From assembly GCA_900547505.1 (NCBI GenBank), contig URGY01000108.1, positions 1-6,168 of the forward strand: a DNA stretch of 6,168 nt, read 5' to 3'. Made by a program: the position numbers and the translations under genes. Each line of letters begins with the position of its first letter. The stretch's first letter is position 1. Shown piece by piece: positions 4,917 to 6,168 of this stretch. This DNA comes from an uncultured Collinsella sp. (GTDB lineage: Bacteria; Actinomycetota; Coriobacteriia; Coriobacteriales; Coriobacteriaceae). Under the pieces are notes generated by a model. It saw only the letters and a program-made list of their open reading frames with translations. It had not been told where the DNA came from and made no database searches.

Positions 4917-5984
4917 ATGCGCGACAAGCTCGAAAAGATCATCAAGGCCTACGAGGAGCTCGAGAAGAAGCTCTCCGACCCGGCCGTCGCCTCCGATATC
5001 AAGGAGTTCACGCGTCTCAACAAGGAGTACGCGCACCAGTCCGACCTCATCGCCGCATCGCGCGAGTACATCGGCGCGCTCGATGACATCGAGGCTGCCA
5101 AGGAAATGCTCCACGATACCACCGATGCCGATGAGAAAGAGATGCTCCAGATGGACATCTCCGAGAACGAGGCCAAGCTTCCCCAGCTCGAGGAAGACAT
5201 TAAGTACATGCTCATCCCGAGCGACCCCAACGACGACAAGAACACCATCGTCGAGATTCGCTCCGCCGCCGGTGGCGACGAGGCGGCCATCTTTGCCGGC
5301 GATCTGTACAAGATGTATCAGCGCTTCTGCGAGTCGCGCGGCTGGAAGACCACCGTGCTCGACTCCAGCCCCAGCGAGGCCGGCGGCTTTAAGTCCATTG
5401 AGTTCAAGGTCGAGGGCGACCGCGTCTACTCCGTCATGAAGTTCGAGTCCGGCGTGCACCGTGTCCAGCGCGTCCCCAAGACCGAGTCCCAGGGCCGCAT
5501 CCAGACCTCCACGGCAACCGTCGCCGTGCTTCCCGAGGCCGAGGAGATCGACGTTCAGATCAACCAATCCGACCTGCGCATCGATACCTACTGTGCCTCC
5601 GGCCCTGGCGGTCAGTGCGTTAACACCACCTACTCTGCCGTGCGCATCACCCACCTGCCCACCAATACCGTGGTGCAGTCGCAGGAGCAGCGTTCCCAGA
5701 TCCAGAACCGTGAGGTCTGCATGCAGATGCTGCGTGCCCGTCTGTACGAGATGGAGCTCGAGAAGCAGCAGGCCGAGCTCGGCGCCGAGCGCCAGAGCCA
5801 GATCGGCCACGGCAACCGTTCCGAGAAGATTCGTACTTATAACCAGCCCCAGGACCGCGTGACCGATCACCGTATCGGCTTCAACTCCACCTACAACGGC
5901 GTCCTTCTGGGCGATCAGCTCGGTACCGTCATCGAGGCACTTGCCGCCGCCGAGCGAGCCGAGAAGCTGGCACAAGCAGTTTAA
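4917..5984 (+). CDS. prfA: peptide chain release factor 1 (355 aa)
   Basis: RF1 reads UAA and UAG in the ribosomal A site and triggers peptidyl-tRNA hydrolysis. The length is typical. The N-terminal coiled-coil domain (about 1-110) is followed by SAAGGDEAA, the stop-codon reading motif PKT (187-189, the PxT element that marks RF1 and not RF2), and the catalytic GGQ (231-233). The conserved NRSEKIRTYN and QDRVTDHRIGF segments follow. Unusual points: the His expected in GRIHTS is Gln196, and Cys226 and Cys234 flank the GGQ loop (usual neighbours are Arg and His, or Ser in other actinobacteria). ATG 4917 follows AAAGGAG (4903-4909) by 7 nt. The prmC methyltransferase gene, often just downstream in other bacteria, does not start within the 184 nt that follow. 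Confidence 0.97.
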   Translation: MRDKLEKIIKAYEELEKKLSDPAVASDIKEFTRLNKEYAHQSDLIAASREYIGALDDIEAAKEMLHDTTDADEKEMLQMDISENEAKLPQLEEDIKYMLIPSDPNDDKNTIVEIRSAAGGDEAAIFAGDLYKMYQRFCESRGWKTTVLDSSPSEAGGFKSIEFKVEGDRVYSVMKFESGVHRVQRVPKTESQGRIQTSTATVAVLPEAEEIDVQINQSDLRIDTYCASGPGGQCVNTTYSAVRITHLPTNTVVQSQEQRSQIQNREVCMQMLRARLYEMELEKQQAELGAERQSQIGHGNRSEKIRTYNQPQDRVTDHRIGFNSTYNGVLLGDQLGTVIEALAAAERAEKLAQAV

Positions 5985-6012
5985 GTTACGGCGTTTTACC
6001 AAACGCCGTAAC
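5985..6012 (+). terminator. perfect 12-bp hairpin directly after prfA
   Basis: gttacggcgttt (5985-5996) and aaacgccgtaac (6001-6012) pair perfectly around the tetraloop TACC, starting one base after the stop codon. No T-run follows (ggctcgacg), so it is not a canonical intrinsic terminator. It may be a pause, a 3'-end stabiliser or a repeat unit, since a similar hairpin follows at 6033. Confidence 0.45.
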
Positions 6013-6032
6013 GGCTCGACGCTGCGCCCTTA

Positions 6033-6061
6033 GGTTCCGCCGTTCTAACGAACGGCGGACC
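6033..6061 (+). repeat. second hairpin of a repeated hairpin-linker unit
   Basis: ccgccgttc (6037-6045) pairs with gaacggcgg (6050-6058) around the tetraloop TAAC. Outer bases ggt (6033-6035) pair with acc (6059-6061), leaving one T bulged. Both this hairpin and the one at 5985 are followed by nearly the same linker: gctcgacgctgcgc (6014-6027) and gctgacgctgcgc (6063-6075). The unit spacing is about 49 bp. Confidence 0.5.
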
Positions 6062-6079
6062 AGCTGACGCTGCGCGCCG

Positions 6080-6166
6080 CCCAGAGCGACAATTTGTCAT
6101 TCAAAAGGCGAGGCATGACCAGAAGGTCTATGCCTTGCCTTTTTCATGCCAACTTGTTCGCTCTGG
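6080..6166. repeat. 71-bp dispersed repeat, copy 2, with complete right arm
   Basis: Bases 6080-6150 repeat 1-71 at 69 of 71 positions. Here the element continues to 6166 with ttgttcgctctgg (6154-6166), the complement of ccagagcgacaa (6081-6092) apart from one bulged T. The whole 86-bp element can therefore fold as one long hairpin, with an outer 12-bp stem and an inner terminator stem. Confidence 0.85.
6103..6144. terminator. intrinsic terminator in repeat copy 2, downstream of prfA
   Basis: aaaaggcgaggcat (6103-6116) pairs with atgccttgcctttt (6130-6143) with one G-U pair (6110/6136). gacc (6117-6120) pairs with ggtc (6125-6128) around the loop AGAA, and T6129 is bulged. The A-run before and the T-run after (cctttttc) suit termination in both directions. 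It is the best terminator for prfA in the window. Confidence 0.7.
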
Positions 6167-6168
6167 AC

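Noticed and set aside
5475..5483. PKT in place of PAT in release factor 1
   Set aside because: The middle residue of the PxT motif varies among RF1 proteins; Pro and Thr are retained.
4893..6002. Long - strand open frame opposite prfA
   Set aside because: It mirrors prfA almost exactly. The Gly/Leu/Val-rich repetitive composition is what reverse-complemented GC-rich codons produce.
1..6168. A CRISPR array or defence system formed by the repeats
   Set aside because: The repeats are single palindromes at distant sites without regular spacers, and no cas, nuclease, toxin or transposase gene is present.

Overview
The window is GC-rich and reads entirely from the + strand. It holds five protein-coding genes separated by compact, repeat-rich intergenic DNA. 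The release factor carries the actinobacterial-type sequence SGPGGQ followed by VNTT. Together with the codon bias, the Shine-Dalgarno starts and the dispersed palindromic repeats, this suggests a gut actinobacterium of the class Coriobacteriia, with Collinsella as my best guess. That placement rests on family recognition, not on a search.

Layout. Bases 1-130 hold two different intergenic repeats back to back: a 71-bp element containing a terminator hairpin (1-71), then an imperfect palindrome (72-130). Next comes an AT-rich promoter/operator region with a perfect 12-bp tandem duplication (155-178) and a leader hairpin that ends inside the Shine-Dalgarno of the first gene. Bases 246-3138 encode a complete polar amino acid ABC importer in the order substrate-binding lipoprotein, permease, ATPase, with gaps of 9 and 22 nt. 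A perfect 14-bp palindrome and a terminator-like hairpin (3144-3188) separate it from an M20-family metallopeptidase (3211-4626). The 290-nt gap that follows carries a small palindrome, a second (inverted) copy of the large palindrome, and a possible prfA leader. prfA, peptide chain release factor 1, occupies 4917-5984. It is followed by two related hairpins and a second, more complete copy of the element found at base 1.

How the parts work together. The binding protein would deliver an amino acid to a permease homodimer, driven by two copies of the ATPase. The M20 peptidase may release amino acids from dipeptides or N-acyl amino acids, so importer and peptidase form a plausible amino acid acquisition unit. 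prfA is housekeeping and is probably transcribed separately.

I found no defence system, CRISPR array, transposase, tRNA or rRNA. The least ordinary content is the repeat architecture (two families, each present twice, with internal symmetry), a possible repeat-derived insertion inside the peptidase gene, and substitutions at normally conserved positions of release factor 1.
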